Positions 15,001-27,600 of a stretch of DNA of 64,000 bases are shown here, one piece after another. Source of the DNA: Albula goreensis. Its lineage: Eukaryota > Chordata > Actinopteri > Albuliformes > Albulidae. The notes below the pieces were generated by a model. The model did not search any database, was not told the DNA's origin, and saw nothing but the letters and a program-made list of their open reading frames with translations. The translations under genes were made by a program, and so were the position numbers. Each line of letters begins with the position of its first letter. The first letter of the stretch is position 1. The stretch is taken from the NCBI GenBank assembly GCA_022829145.1, contig CM040743.1, forward strand, positions 6,795,146-6,859,145, read 5' to 3'.

Positions 15001-18000
15001 TTCCAGTGAGAAATGCAAGTAAATTAATGATTTTTTTATGAGAAATAAACAGGCTGCAGACTTCTCCTAGCTTTGTTTTATCAGTTAATGTTCCAGTCTG
15101 CCCTTGGGGAGTGATAGCACAATCTGCAGTGGCAGAGGGACTGAAAATAAACTTTGTTGTGTTTATTCTGTTTCCCGTTTGAGAGCTTTTCTGTCTTCAT
15201 TAGAGGCCTCGTGCTGAAACTGTCAGTCTGCTGTGCTGCAGGGGTGCTTTTGTCAGTGTGCTGTTTGGTGTGTGTGTATGTGTGTGTGTGTGTACATGTG
15301 TGTGTGTGTGTGTGTGTGTGTACATGTGTGTGTGTGTGTGTGTGCGCGTGTGTGTGCGCGCGTGTGTGCATGTGTGCATGTGTGTGCGCGTATGTAAGAG
15401 TGTCAGTGTGCTTTTTGGGGTGGGTATGTGTGTGTGTGTGTGTTTAACTCAGTGTGTAGGAGTGTCAGTGTGCTTTTTGGGGTGTGTGTGTGTGTTTGTG
15501 TATTTTAAGTGTAGGGGTAGCAGAGTGCTCTGTATTGTGGTAGGAGTGTCAGTGTGCTACATTCAGGATGGTGGAGTATTAGCGTAATGTGCTGGGAACG
15601 TATGTGTGTCAGTGCGCTTCTGTGGAGGAGTGTCAGTGTGTCACATTTCAGCGTCAGTGTGCGCTGTTGTAGGAGTGACAGTATCAGTGTGTTTGTGCTT
15701 TGGGTTGACCATGCACTGTGCTTTTGGGGTTCAGGTATTCCCCATGACCAGCAATGGGGCCCCCATCAGCGAGTACCCCTTCACCAGGACGGGCTTGCTG
15801 GGGTTCGTGGGACCGGGGGGCTTGGTGTTCATCGCTGGGAAAATGGACGGGCTGATGGTGGTGGGGGGGCGGAGGCACAACGCCGATGACATCGTCGCCA
15901 CGGCCCTGGCAGTGGAGCCCATGAAGTTTGTGTACAGGGGAAGGTGAGTGCTACAATGGGATGATGGGACCCTCACCACAAAAACCATACATGACCAGAA
16001 ATAGAGCAGTAGAGGCTAAAGATGTGTTACAAGCTAAGGGGAAAACCCAATGGTGTGGTACAGGTTAACAGTAGAAGCTAATGGTATGGTACACGTGAAT
16101 GGTAGAAGCTAACAGTTTGGTACAGCATGGTACTCCACTATTAAGTAGAGGCCGCTAAACAGGCTAAAGGGAGAGGCTAACAGTGTGATACAGGCTAATA
16201 GTGGAGGCTAACGGTGTGGCACAGGCTAAAGGGAGAGGCTAACAGTGTGATACAGGCTAATTGTGGAGGCTAACGGTGGGGTACAGCCTAACAGTAGAGG
16301 CTAACGGTGTGGCACAGGCTAATAGTAGCGGCTAACAGTGTGGAGCGGCCTCTCTGTTCCCGCAGGATAGCCGTGTTCTCCATCTCCGTGCTGCATGACG
16401 AGCGGATTGTGGTCGTGGCGGAGCAGCGGCCGGACTCCACCGAGGAGGACAGCTTCCAGTGGATGAGCCGTGTGCTGCAGGTCAGAGAGACGAGCTCTAT
16501 TTATAAAACCCCCCTAACCCCCTCCCGCCCCCCACCTCCCTCTCCGCCTTCTCCACCCCTCCTGTGTGCTCAGACTGCCTCAGACTGCACCAGTCTGTTA
16601 CTGAGAGAGCGTTCTCTCTCCCCCTTTCCCCCATCTCTCTCTCTGCCTGCTTCTTTCTCCCTATCTGTCTATCTCCCTTTCTCCACCCTCTCTTTTTTCT
16701 TACCCTCCTTTCTTCTTGTCCCCAGCTCCACTTTATCTTGCTCTCTGTATGTCTCTCTCTCCCTCTTTTTCTCTCTCTCCCCCTAGCTCCCATCTCTCTC
16801 CCTCTGTCTTTCTCCCTCTCTGTGTGCTCACGTTCAATTAGCCAGGAGACAGAGACTGGCATGGAAGCAGGCCTGCTCAGCCATCTGCATCTCAGCAGTG
16901 TAGCTGCTATTTAAAACAACAAAAACAACAACAACAAAAAAAAACTATTTACAAAAAAGACTACACTTCCCATATGGCCTGATTTGACTCTGTTGTTGAG
17001 GGCTCTATACCTCTGTAAATATTAATTTAATTCATTTTTTTTTCTTTTATTTTATGCCTGACTGGTTTGTACTTTTGATACTGAGTGTGAGGGTTAAATG
17101 AGGCCATTGCCTCAGCTCCTCCAGCTTGTGTAACTTCCCCCATGGTTCCACAGTTGCTGTGCTGGAAGTTGCACTCAAATGCCCTGCTGTGGTGGTTGCC
17201 GTGGCTACGCGTTTAAATGTAAACGGTTTTTCCCCCCCCACCCATTTGCTCGTAGGCCATAGACGGGATCCACCAGGTGGGCGTGTACTGCCTGGCGCTC
17301 GTCCCGTCCAACACGCTGCCCAAAACGCCGCTGGGGGGCATCCACCTGTCGGAGACCAAGCAGCTGTTCCTGGAGGGCTCTCTGCACCCCTGCAACGTGC
17401 TGATGTGCCCCCACACCTGCGTCACCAACCTGCCCAAACCCCGACAGAAACAGCCAGGTGAGTGGCCTCCGATCCCAGCACAGGGGCTTTAACTTCTGTT
17501 TATTCTTATTTATCCTTCATTTAACCGGGCAGAGACATTAGAGCATTACACCTCTTTTTCAAGAGAGGTCTGGCAAGGAGGCAGCAGAACAAACACCAAT
17601 TTAACCAACAAAATTTAGCTGTTCACATAATTGAATGTGGTCATACACACAGTTCTAAATTTCAAAACCATGGTATGCTAGTGTTGTGTTACTTTTTAGC
17701 ATGAGTTTCCAAGGATGGAAACTGCCAATGAAACACAGAAGTGAAAAGGTATAGATGGAATGTGATTTTAAAAAAGGGACCAAAACATCTGATCATATTA
17801 AATAAAGAATTTAGGAAAAACACCAAGTGGCCTGAGTGACGATGAATGGCCAGCAATAAGGAATTTCCCTGGCATGCTAAGTAGCTCCTTAGCTTCTATT
17901 GTTCCCAGTTTAGCTGCATAGCATGCTGAACTCTAGGGCAGCCGCTAGCTAGCAGTGCTAACGAGCTAACTGCCACAGCAGGGTTGTGTCCTTTTTTGTC

Positions 18001-18564
18001 TGTTTCCCCCATCCATTGCCGTCCTCTGCCTGCTTCCTCTCCCGAGCTTAAGCACGCCAGATATCGACAGGTATGCCGAGCCATAAAGCGTCTCTCCGAC
18101 ACGACCTTAATCAGAATTTTATCGTTGTGTGTGTTTAGTCGTGGGTATCGTTATCGTTCTGACCGGGACCGGGCCTAAGTGTTTTCATCGATCAATGTGT
18201 CGATTGATTATATTAAGAGGGAGGTTCCTGATAGGGCCTCACACAGCGCTCCGTTGGCGAGACTTCGGGAGGCGCTGTAAATCCCTGGGTCTCTCGCCCT
18301 GCTGTTCCAGGGCTCCACGCTCCCCCAGATTAATGCTAGTTTACAGAGCCCACCCCACCCCCTCCACCCTCCACTGCCTCATTGTCACATGAAAGGCAGT
18401 GTATCAGAGTAAGCTACACCCATCCGATAGGTCGTCAGTCAGGTAGCCTTTTGGTCTGAGCGCGCTCTGTCTGGCTGGGCTGTCAGTGTAAATCTGCCGC
18501 CTCTGAATGGGCTGGAGGTTTACGGCCTGTGTGGCGTTACGCTGGCTGAAGAAGTGCAGACAGG

Positions 18565-18600
<36 letters not shown>

Positions 18601-21600
18601 TGTATGCGTATGCATGTATGTGATTGTGTGTGCAGGAACATATGTATGGGTGTCTGTGTGTGGTGTGTGTGTACGTTGTTGTGAGTATGGGTTTGTATGG
18701 GTTTGTATGCTGTGTGTATGCTTATGAGTGTAACTGGTAAATGTGGCTGTATCCCCGCCTCTGCAGAGATCGGCCCTGCCTCAGTGATGGTGGGGAACCT
18801 GGTGTCGGGAAAGAGGATCGCCCAGGCCAGCGGCAGAGATCTGGGCCAGATCGAAGACAATGACCAGGCAAGAAAGGTGTGTGTGTGGACCCCTGGGGCT
18901 AGATTTTCATCAGCATCCACCCACATCAATTAAACCATGGGGGCTAGTCTTCCCACCGAGCCTGCTCCATGTTTAATCACCCACAGTTGTCCATGTCATG
19001 TGACCCTCTTCCTGGCTGTGTCTCCGCCTTTTTGTCCATTTTAGGTTTGCCTTTTGTGACTCATCAAGGTTAAGTTCATCATCCATCTCTCAGTGTCTTC
19101 CTCTCACTGGGTTGAAGGTTCACTTTGTCGGTTGAGCTTTCGGAATCTGAAGGAGATTTGAAAACTGGTTAAGTTCCGCTGGCAGCATAAGCACGGAATC
19201 AATCAATACCTGTGAAAAACTGCAGGCAGTCTAATGCAAGTCTGTATACCATGAATGTTATCGCCGCAAATGTCACAAGATCGATGCCATTCGTTCGTAT
19301 AATGCTATACAAATTTCATTTTTTATGTTTTATTCCATCCCCATTAATGGTAATTCGAAAGCTGAGACATTTCTGACAGAAGCCCAGGAGATTGTGTTAC
19401 GTGAGTAATTGTTGAGTGCAGCTTTTAAACGGATTACAAGCCCAAATTAAAAATGATTAGCATGCACAGACAGCATGGCTTCCCCCTGCGCATTGTTTTA
19501 CCAGCTCAAGGTTGAAAGGTTATTCTGAAATGCTACTGAAATCAGCCGTAGCGTGCTGCGGAAGGACGGCATCGTTACAGAAGGGAATTTAAATAGGTGT
19601 AGCGCGGCTTGCTTGTGTAAACACAGACGGCTTGTGTCTCGCGTTATTCCATTCAGTGGCTGTTTGCAGGCGGTGGTCGGTAGGTGAGCCACATGCTTGA
19701 AGCCACCCTGAGGTGCACACACCCAGGTGCATTGTGGGTAGGCGCACGCACTGGGTTTGATGTAAGCGGGGGTATAAGCAGTTATACATGGCCATGTCTG
19801 CAGTCTCAGATAGGCCTAAATGCACTTTGCTCACCTGTAAATTGACACTGAGCCTGGAACGGCCTGCCTCCATTACTTTCCCTTTTTCTTTTTCTTTTAT
19901 TTCCTGGGATTTCTTAAACCCTTCCCCATCTGCCTCTTCTGTTAACATCAAATGGGCAATTTAGACCATTCAAATACACCGTGCAGAATTCACCCAGCAA
20001 TGCAGCGGCTTATGTTTCTCAACCCTTATTCGCTGATGGTCTTTGTGGCATGGCAAGAAAACTTCCCTGCTTACAGAGGAAAATGTTTTTTTTTTTTTTT
20101 TGTTTTCATTTTTGTGCATTAGGTTAAACGTAACTACAAAGGTATAATTTAAACAATTAATCTACGGATCAGAACTTGAATGCAAAGTGTCTTATAAGCT
20201 TCACATCCAGTCCTCATGGGTTCAGCCAAGAGTTGTCCTTAACTTCAGCTATCAAATTTAAAATACCTTTCTTTCTCCACAAATGATTAAACGATCACAA
20301 AGTATGTTTATTCTGGAGAAAAAAACACTTCAAAAAGGAGATTGCATTTATGCATGAGTGGGTTGCACAGGTGTTGACTGAACCCTTTTAGTGAGTTTAT
20401 ATGCTTTTGATGAAGCATGTGGATGCCAGACTGTTTCAGTCTCAGTTTGCTTTCCCAGTGTATTTCCTCTGACTCCAGTACACCAAGCAGGCTTTGGGTA
20501 CACTTCAACATGCCTTCATCATTTTGCCTGAATATCTCCATTGAGCTCAATGGAAGTACTTTGTCCAGATTGACACAGAAATAGATGAAACTCACTAATG
20601 CAAGGAAAGGGTGGGGTGGGGGGGGGGGGGGTGAAGGAAATGAATTCTGTCTTTGTTAAGGTAGGTGGCACAAGGCACAAAGCGTTTACAAAACAGGAAT
20701 TAGTTTGGAGTTCCATTCCGTTTCAAAGGACATGAATCGATTTTTCAATTTGCGATTTTCGTGTTGTGTAAAATCTAATTTAAAAACATGCATTGACACC
20801 AGATTTGAACTTGGAACTCTTTTTTTCCCCTAGACAGGAAATTGTTCTCATGGTCAAATGGCATATATATCAAGAGAGGGGAAAATAGCATATGTATATA
20901 TTAAGGACTGTGAGATGTTTCTCTACTTTTCATAATGAGAAAGACGCTGAATTTGTTGGAGATTGAGGAATTCACCTGAGCAAACAGTTGTGATGCCAGA
21001 GGTATTTGTTGGGTTCAAATGCTTCATTACTCTCATCATTTACATTCATTCCCTCCATTTAGTCTCCGTGCAGTCAGCACATTTTCATTCCTCCCGGTCT
21101 TTTGTATTGCAAACATGTTTGTCCTGTTTCTCCATCATATTCCCAATATTCTGCAGAAGAAGACTGTGGAATATAGAACCCAGCATGTGTTCCATCAGAA
21201 AATCAGCCCCTCTGTGTGAATGAGTAATTAATCTTTTTTTTTTAGCATTTATTAGTTGTATTTCCTCGAATATTAGGAACATTATGAATGTTTTTGTTGT
21301 TTAGCGTGACCATATTGATCCACATTAATCCTGTGAATCCAGATATAATGTAACGAGGACTGAGGATGTCGCTATGCTGGTTTATTTATTCATGTATTCT
21401 GTAGTATGGGTATTAGCATAGTAATTACTTGTTTGTGTAAGCTTTCCCCTTCGAAATTTACAATAAGACAAAATGCCACTGCTTCCAGATTCAATCCTAA
21501 TGTTCTTTTCAGGCTGTGTTACACTATTACAATATTCTGACAGATAGGATATCTAAGCTATGCATATACTTTCCAAAGATACGGATAACACAAGATATCT

Positions 21601-24600
21601 TTCTGACATATGCCTGTGTTCGATCAACATTTGTCTTTAACTTTGACTCTAATTGCAGGATGTAGTCTTTTTTTTTTTCCACAGGCAAAGGGTGATGTTT
21701 GCATTAACAAAACTTTCATCTGTTCATTTTGTTTTGCCTTTATGGAGACCAGGTAGGGTAACTGAGAGCTCAGTTATCTTTTGCAGTGGAGGAATGACAC
21801 TGATGCTGGACTGCAGGACATTCTGTAGCCAGTCAAATGTATGGGTCATTGGGTCAGTTAGATGGTCTTGTTGGATAATCGCTCAATACTAACACACTTA
21901 ATTGAGGGTCAGTCCATACAGTACAGGGCCATAGTCCTTGCTATACATGTAGCTAGTGATAGACTAGATCAAGGTTATTCAGCTCCATTCCTGTAGGGCT
22001 TCTATGTCTGCTGGTATTTGCTCTGACCACACACTACACCACTCCATTTCATGAACGAATTTACCTGGGTGATGAAATCAGGTGGTTTGATGCATCATCA
22101 GAGCAAATACCTGCAGACACTGTGGCCCTCCAGGGCTGGAGATGAATGGCCATGGGCTAGATGCTCTGTTTAACACACTGTATTTTTCTATGCACACTGG
22201 AAGCGAAAAACAGTTTCTCTTGTGTGAAATGATCATGGTTGAACCTGTTAACACTGTCACTGTTTCTGCTAATGCAAACCAAACCCAATATGGTTCTGGA
22301 CTCACTAAAGCAGGCAGAGATGGTAGAATGGGTATCTGCTTAGAGTGAAGATAACTCGGGGACGTAAAGAGCGTGAGTTTTAATCTAGCTGGCGAAATTA
22401 AAGAAACATGGACTGAGTGAGTTTGGCCTTACAAATTTAATCTGCCCATCTGTACCCTGTGAGCATTCTGGCCTGCCAGTCATTTTGCTAATGCTATGTG
22501 CATAGGAACAGCAGCTTTATGTGAAGGCAAGGCCAGTTTCCTCAGGTCAATGCAATGCCACCACAATACATGGTTGGCACACAGTCAGTAAAAACCTGTT
22601 CAACAGCAAATTCTCAGGCCTGGGTTCAAACAGTGTTTGCTCTAAACTTTGAATTAAAATATATCCAAGTGTGTACTCAGTGCAGTTGGGAGAGAACAGC
22701 AATATCAAAAATTAAGTCAGCCAATTTATGCTCATAGGGGTGGAAAATCAAACAAGCATCCCCTGTAGGTATGCTAACTTAACGGTCAAAAAACCTTAAC
22801 CTTAAAAACTGAAGGTTTTTGCTGTAGGAAATTAGTCAGTTTGGTGGTGGGAAAAGTGCTTAAAAAATATATTCATTTGCTCTGATACACTGGGGTGAGG
22901 ATCTGTATTGTTTGGGGCATGGCTGTTCAAAAATTCTGATTTATGGTTTTATGCTGTTCAATCTGTGAGGTCAGATTGAAGGCTGGGTTGAAAATTTCTG
23001 CTGGGCTGAAAGAGAAAAAGCAGTCTTACTGACTTCGCACGGACTAAATATTCCACTTTCGCCAAAAGAAAAAGCACCCAGACTACATGAAAGGTTTTCC
23101 AGGAAGGCGTAACCGAGGCAGATAGCTCCCCTGTTTAACATATGCATGTACATTTGATCGGAGTCAGCCGTGCGCGTTCCCATGAGCCTCTGCAGGCGGC
23201 GGTGGGGTTTCCAGGGATAGATTTGATTCAATTTACATGCCGAGCCCCAGCGCCGGCCGTGATCCGTGACCGAGCGCGGGTGCAGATCTCCGGGTCGGCT
23301 TTAAGCTCGTCAAAAAACGCAGGGGGGCCCCCTCTCGACCCAGCAGAACGGGACGGGGGCGAATTACGGTCCTCATATTTACTCCCTTCGCTGACTCTGT
23401 GGAACACTCTTGGGCGAAACCTTTAAAAAAATTCATGAGCTGAGGAGATTCATCAGGGCCTCTTCCAGTGCCCTCCCCTGTTCCTCAAACGCACCGGCCT
23501 CCTACTGAGTGTGTTCCGTTTCAAACACCTGCAAACACATTTTGGACTGGACTCCGTCAATATTTCCGATCATACTTTGACTTAAGAATTAATTCTAGTG
23601 TGAACATTTTTTTTATTTCTTAAAGACTATTTGGCCTGTCTTTTTGGTGTACAGTGAATTTGATCATCTTGTGTTTGTCAGGGGAAAAAAACTGCTTTCA
23701 GTCGTAAGTCATGAGTTAAGGACAGATTTTGATTGAATCTAGGCCATATTTTATTGCTGTTATTGAAATAGTCTGGTCAGGTAAAGTGATGTGGTAAGTG
23801 ATTGTCTTAATGAGTGAATTTGTGTGATATTTGCATCTGCAAGGTAAGTTTTGGATTTGATGATGACTTGATAGGATTTCTTTACTGATTCTGTGTCCTG
23901 TTCTGTTTTGACAGCCCAAACGTGTGATGCAATGATAAAACAAAGACTATTTTGTTGATTAATTGGTGCATCATTTATTTGAGAGGCCACAATTGTTTGA
24001 TCTGTCTTGTGGCCAAGTTAACATAACAGTTTAGAACATAACTGCTGCAGCCCTGCAGCTGTTGCATCATACTTGTGTGGAATTGACAGCAGGTCATGTG
24101 ACCATGGCATGCATTCCTCCAGATGAAATGCTCTGTTTTGACTAATGTGCTGCATTTTGACTGTTGCGCCTTGTGAGTTTAGACCATTAAAATGGAGGCG
24201 TTTGAGACGTGGCATTTGGTCACTCAGCTGGCCACTTCTCTGTGCTGTTTTAGTTCCTCTTCCTGTCAGAGGTCCTGCAGTGGAGGGCCCAGACCACCCC
24301 TGACCACGTGCTGTTCACGCTGCTCAACTCACGGGTAAGCTCTCCCGCGTTCAGATGAGGGCTAGCTTGTCTAGACAGACGGTTGTTAATCGTCAGAGCT
24401 ACCTGTGTACATTTCCTGTTTTTATTGACACTCAGGATTTTGCTATTACTGTAATTGGCTGATTTGTGGTAACTGTGGCAATGTCATTTTCATGGCTCTG
24501 CTTTTTGTGTTGAGCTGGATTGAGTCTCCAACACATTTAGCCTGTTGTTTTGTGTAAATACATGAGGTTATGATACCAGCAACATGTCCTGTGCCAACAC

Positions 24601-27600
24601 TCGGTGGCATTAGAATGTACTGTGTGAATGCAGGAATACGATAGCATTAATGTGTTGTTCATTAAGAGCTGAGAGAATGATAGCATTAGCAATTGGTTCT
24701 GAGAACACACAGTACGGTAGTATTAGCATGCACTCTGTGAATGCAGGGTACATTAGCATTAGCGCCTTGTTCTGTGTGAACGCAGGGTACGATAGCCAGC
24801 TCGCTCACCTGCCTCCAGCTGCACAAGCGGGCGGAGAAGATCGCGGCCATGCTGGCAGAACGGGCCACCTGCAGGACGGGGATCACGTGGCGCTCGTCTA
24901 CCCCCCAGGTAGGGCACGTGTAGCCAGCCAGGTGACATCTCTTCATTAGCAGCTCTAAATCAGTATTCCCCTGCCACCACCAACCGTTATCATGACACAA
25001 GCAAACACAGCACCATTTTTCTTTTGTTGTCTTTCTCTTTTCTAAGATTGGCTCCAAAAAAACTAGTCACCTTGTCTCAGCATTATTGATTTTTGTTCCT
25101 GTGTTCAAAACTTCAAAACTTTTTTTGTGATTTCATACCTTTTAAGCCATAAATCCCCAACTTGCTGCAGGTACTTCCTCATACTTTGTCTGAATGAATG
25201 TTTATCTAAATGGACAGTTAAAGCTAAGTCAGTCTTTCATTTGTGCATTTCTTGAAATTGATCATTTTGGAGATTGAAAGTCATCATGCCAACCCCCTGA
25301 ACAAAACCATCGAGTGCCGATGTCCTCTGAAGAAACACTGCATTGAATAATCTGTACAGGCACATCCCAGCTACCCTCAGAAAGAGTTTTCTTCTTTTGT
25401 GGAGGTTGTCTGAGTGATATTGTGTTGAGATTCAGGACTTGCGCTGGAGTTTTTAGGAGATGAATTTTCCCTGCGAGACCCCGTCAGCGTTTCATGGCTA
25501 AAGAAGCGTTCAGAGAGCCGCTGAAAGGAGCCGCTGAAGCATGACAAAGACTGACAAGGGGGATTGCTTTAAAGGGCTTTTCAATTAGCAGTCCCAGGCG
25601 CCAGTCACTCCTTTAACCTTGTGGCTGAGTTTGGCTTTTTTTCTGAGTGCTTTTGCTCCCGCTCCGGGTGTGATTAACGGTAGACTCAGGTGAAGACAAA
25701 GACAAAGAGTTCTCTCTTTCTGTCTCCCTCTTTCGCTACATCTTTTGTTTTTTACTCTCTCTCTCTCTCTCTGTCTGCCTTTCTGTATGCTTTGCTGTCT
25801 CTCTATTTGCCATCTCTCTCATGCTTTCTTGGTCTTTCTGTTTATCCATTTCTCTTGCTCTTTCACTTTGTAAATCTCTCTCTCTCTTCCTCCCTCTCTC
25901 TCTGCTGTCTGTCATACAGGGATTGACCTGATTGCAGCCTTTTACGGGTGTCTGTATGCTGGCTGTGTGCCGATCACTGTGCGGCCCCCGCACCCCCAGA
26001 ACATCGCCACAACCCTGCCCACTGTGAAGATGATAGTGGAGGTGAGGGAAGCTGGCCCACCCTAGGCCATGGGCCGTGCTCCCCTACACACTGACTCCCA
26101 TACCCACTGACTCCTCCACCCACTGACTCCCATGCCCACTGACTCCTCTACCCACTGACTCCCCCACCCACTGACTCCTCTGCCCACTGACTCCCATACC
26201 CACTGACTCCTCTACCCACTGACTCCCCTGCCCACTGACTCCTCTACACACTGACTCCCCTGCCCACTGACTCCCCTACCAACCGACTCCCCTGCCCACT
26301 GACTCCCCTGCCAACTCCCTCCCCTACACACTGACTCCCCTGCCCACTGACTCACCATACACACTGACTCCCCTGCCAACCGACTCCCCTACCCACTAAC
26401 ACCCCTACCTGACTCCCATACCAATGAAACACAGTACACTGAAAAAGCACCAAGGTCTGAAGGGTTATTATAACTTGATTCTGGGACAGATATAATAAAA
26501 TGAGATTAATTGTAAGAGATTAAAAATAAGAAGATTTTAATAATATATGTTTTAATACTTTTATATATTTTATGATGTAATGGTATATTAAATATATTTT
26601 ATTTTATTCATGGTAACCTTACCAAAATGTAAAGACTGATGAAAGTACATGGTACACATATAATAACAGGAAGCAAGAAGAATGCCAACTAACAAAATGT
26701 TAAATCAACAACTTTTACCAAAATACAGTGGGCCAGTCTAATACTAAGGACAGAGATAGGAAAACCGATATGACACATGCTTTTGTTTATGCATGTAATC
26801 ATTTGTGTGTGTGTGTGTGTGTGTGTGTGTCACAGGTCAGTCGCTCGGCCTGTGTAATGACCACACAGGTGATCTGTAAGCTGCTGAGGTCAAAGGAAGC
26901 GTCAGCTGCAGTAGATGTAAGGACATGGCCCCCTGTTCTGGACACAGGTAAGAGGGACTCTGCTCTCTGCTCCTGTTTCACCTTTAATCTAAAACTCAGA
27001 TACACATACGCTCACAAACACACAGACACACACACAGACAGACACACACGCTTGCGGCGGCACAAACTGACTGTACGCTGACCACGTCTTCCTCCGACGT
27101 CATAGGCAGCGTGCGGTTGGTGGTGCGGCCGCAGCGTGAAAAGAAGCAAGAGCGTCGTCACGTGAATCGGAGGAGTCACGTGCTCAACTTCTCCTCCCAC
27201 AGCTGTCAGGGCAGATGCAGGGGTGACATCAGCAAGTTTGGTTGCACATTCGGGTTGGGAAAACTGGGATGAAACCTAACTGCTCTCCTCTCCTCCTCTC
27301 CTCTCCTCCAGATGATTTGCCAAAGAAAAGGCCTCCACAGCTGTATAAGCCCTCCAACCCCGACACACTGGCCTACCTGGACTTCAGCGTGTCCACGACA
27401 GGGATGCTCGCCGGAGTCAAGGTACCCAGTCACAGCCATCAGCCAGACCAGTGGCTTAAAAAAGAGGAGAGCAAAGTGCAAAGCGCAAAGTTTTCTCTTG
27501 TCACAACTGAACCACAAAGGCAGTGATCCAACAGGCCTTAGCTCATTGGTCTTTGTTATGTGATGACAAAAAAGCTCAAGTGGCATCACGGCTGCAAGAA

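Larger units (their letters stand above)
18877..24253 (+). other. Largest DIP2C intron in the window
   Basis: 5.4 kb without recognised exons. Contains a G run at about 20608-20631, a T run near 20085-20101, an inverted-repeat element at 21965-22150 and dispersed repeat D at 23945-24200. Confidence 0.6.

Noticed and set aside
16500..16914. Open frames over the (TC)n tract
   Set aside because: Low-complexity Ser/Leu/Pro readings without splice or family support.
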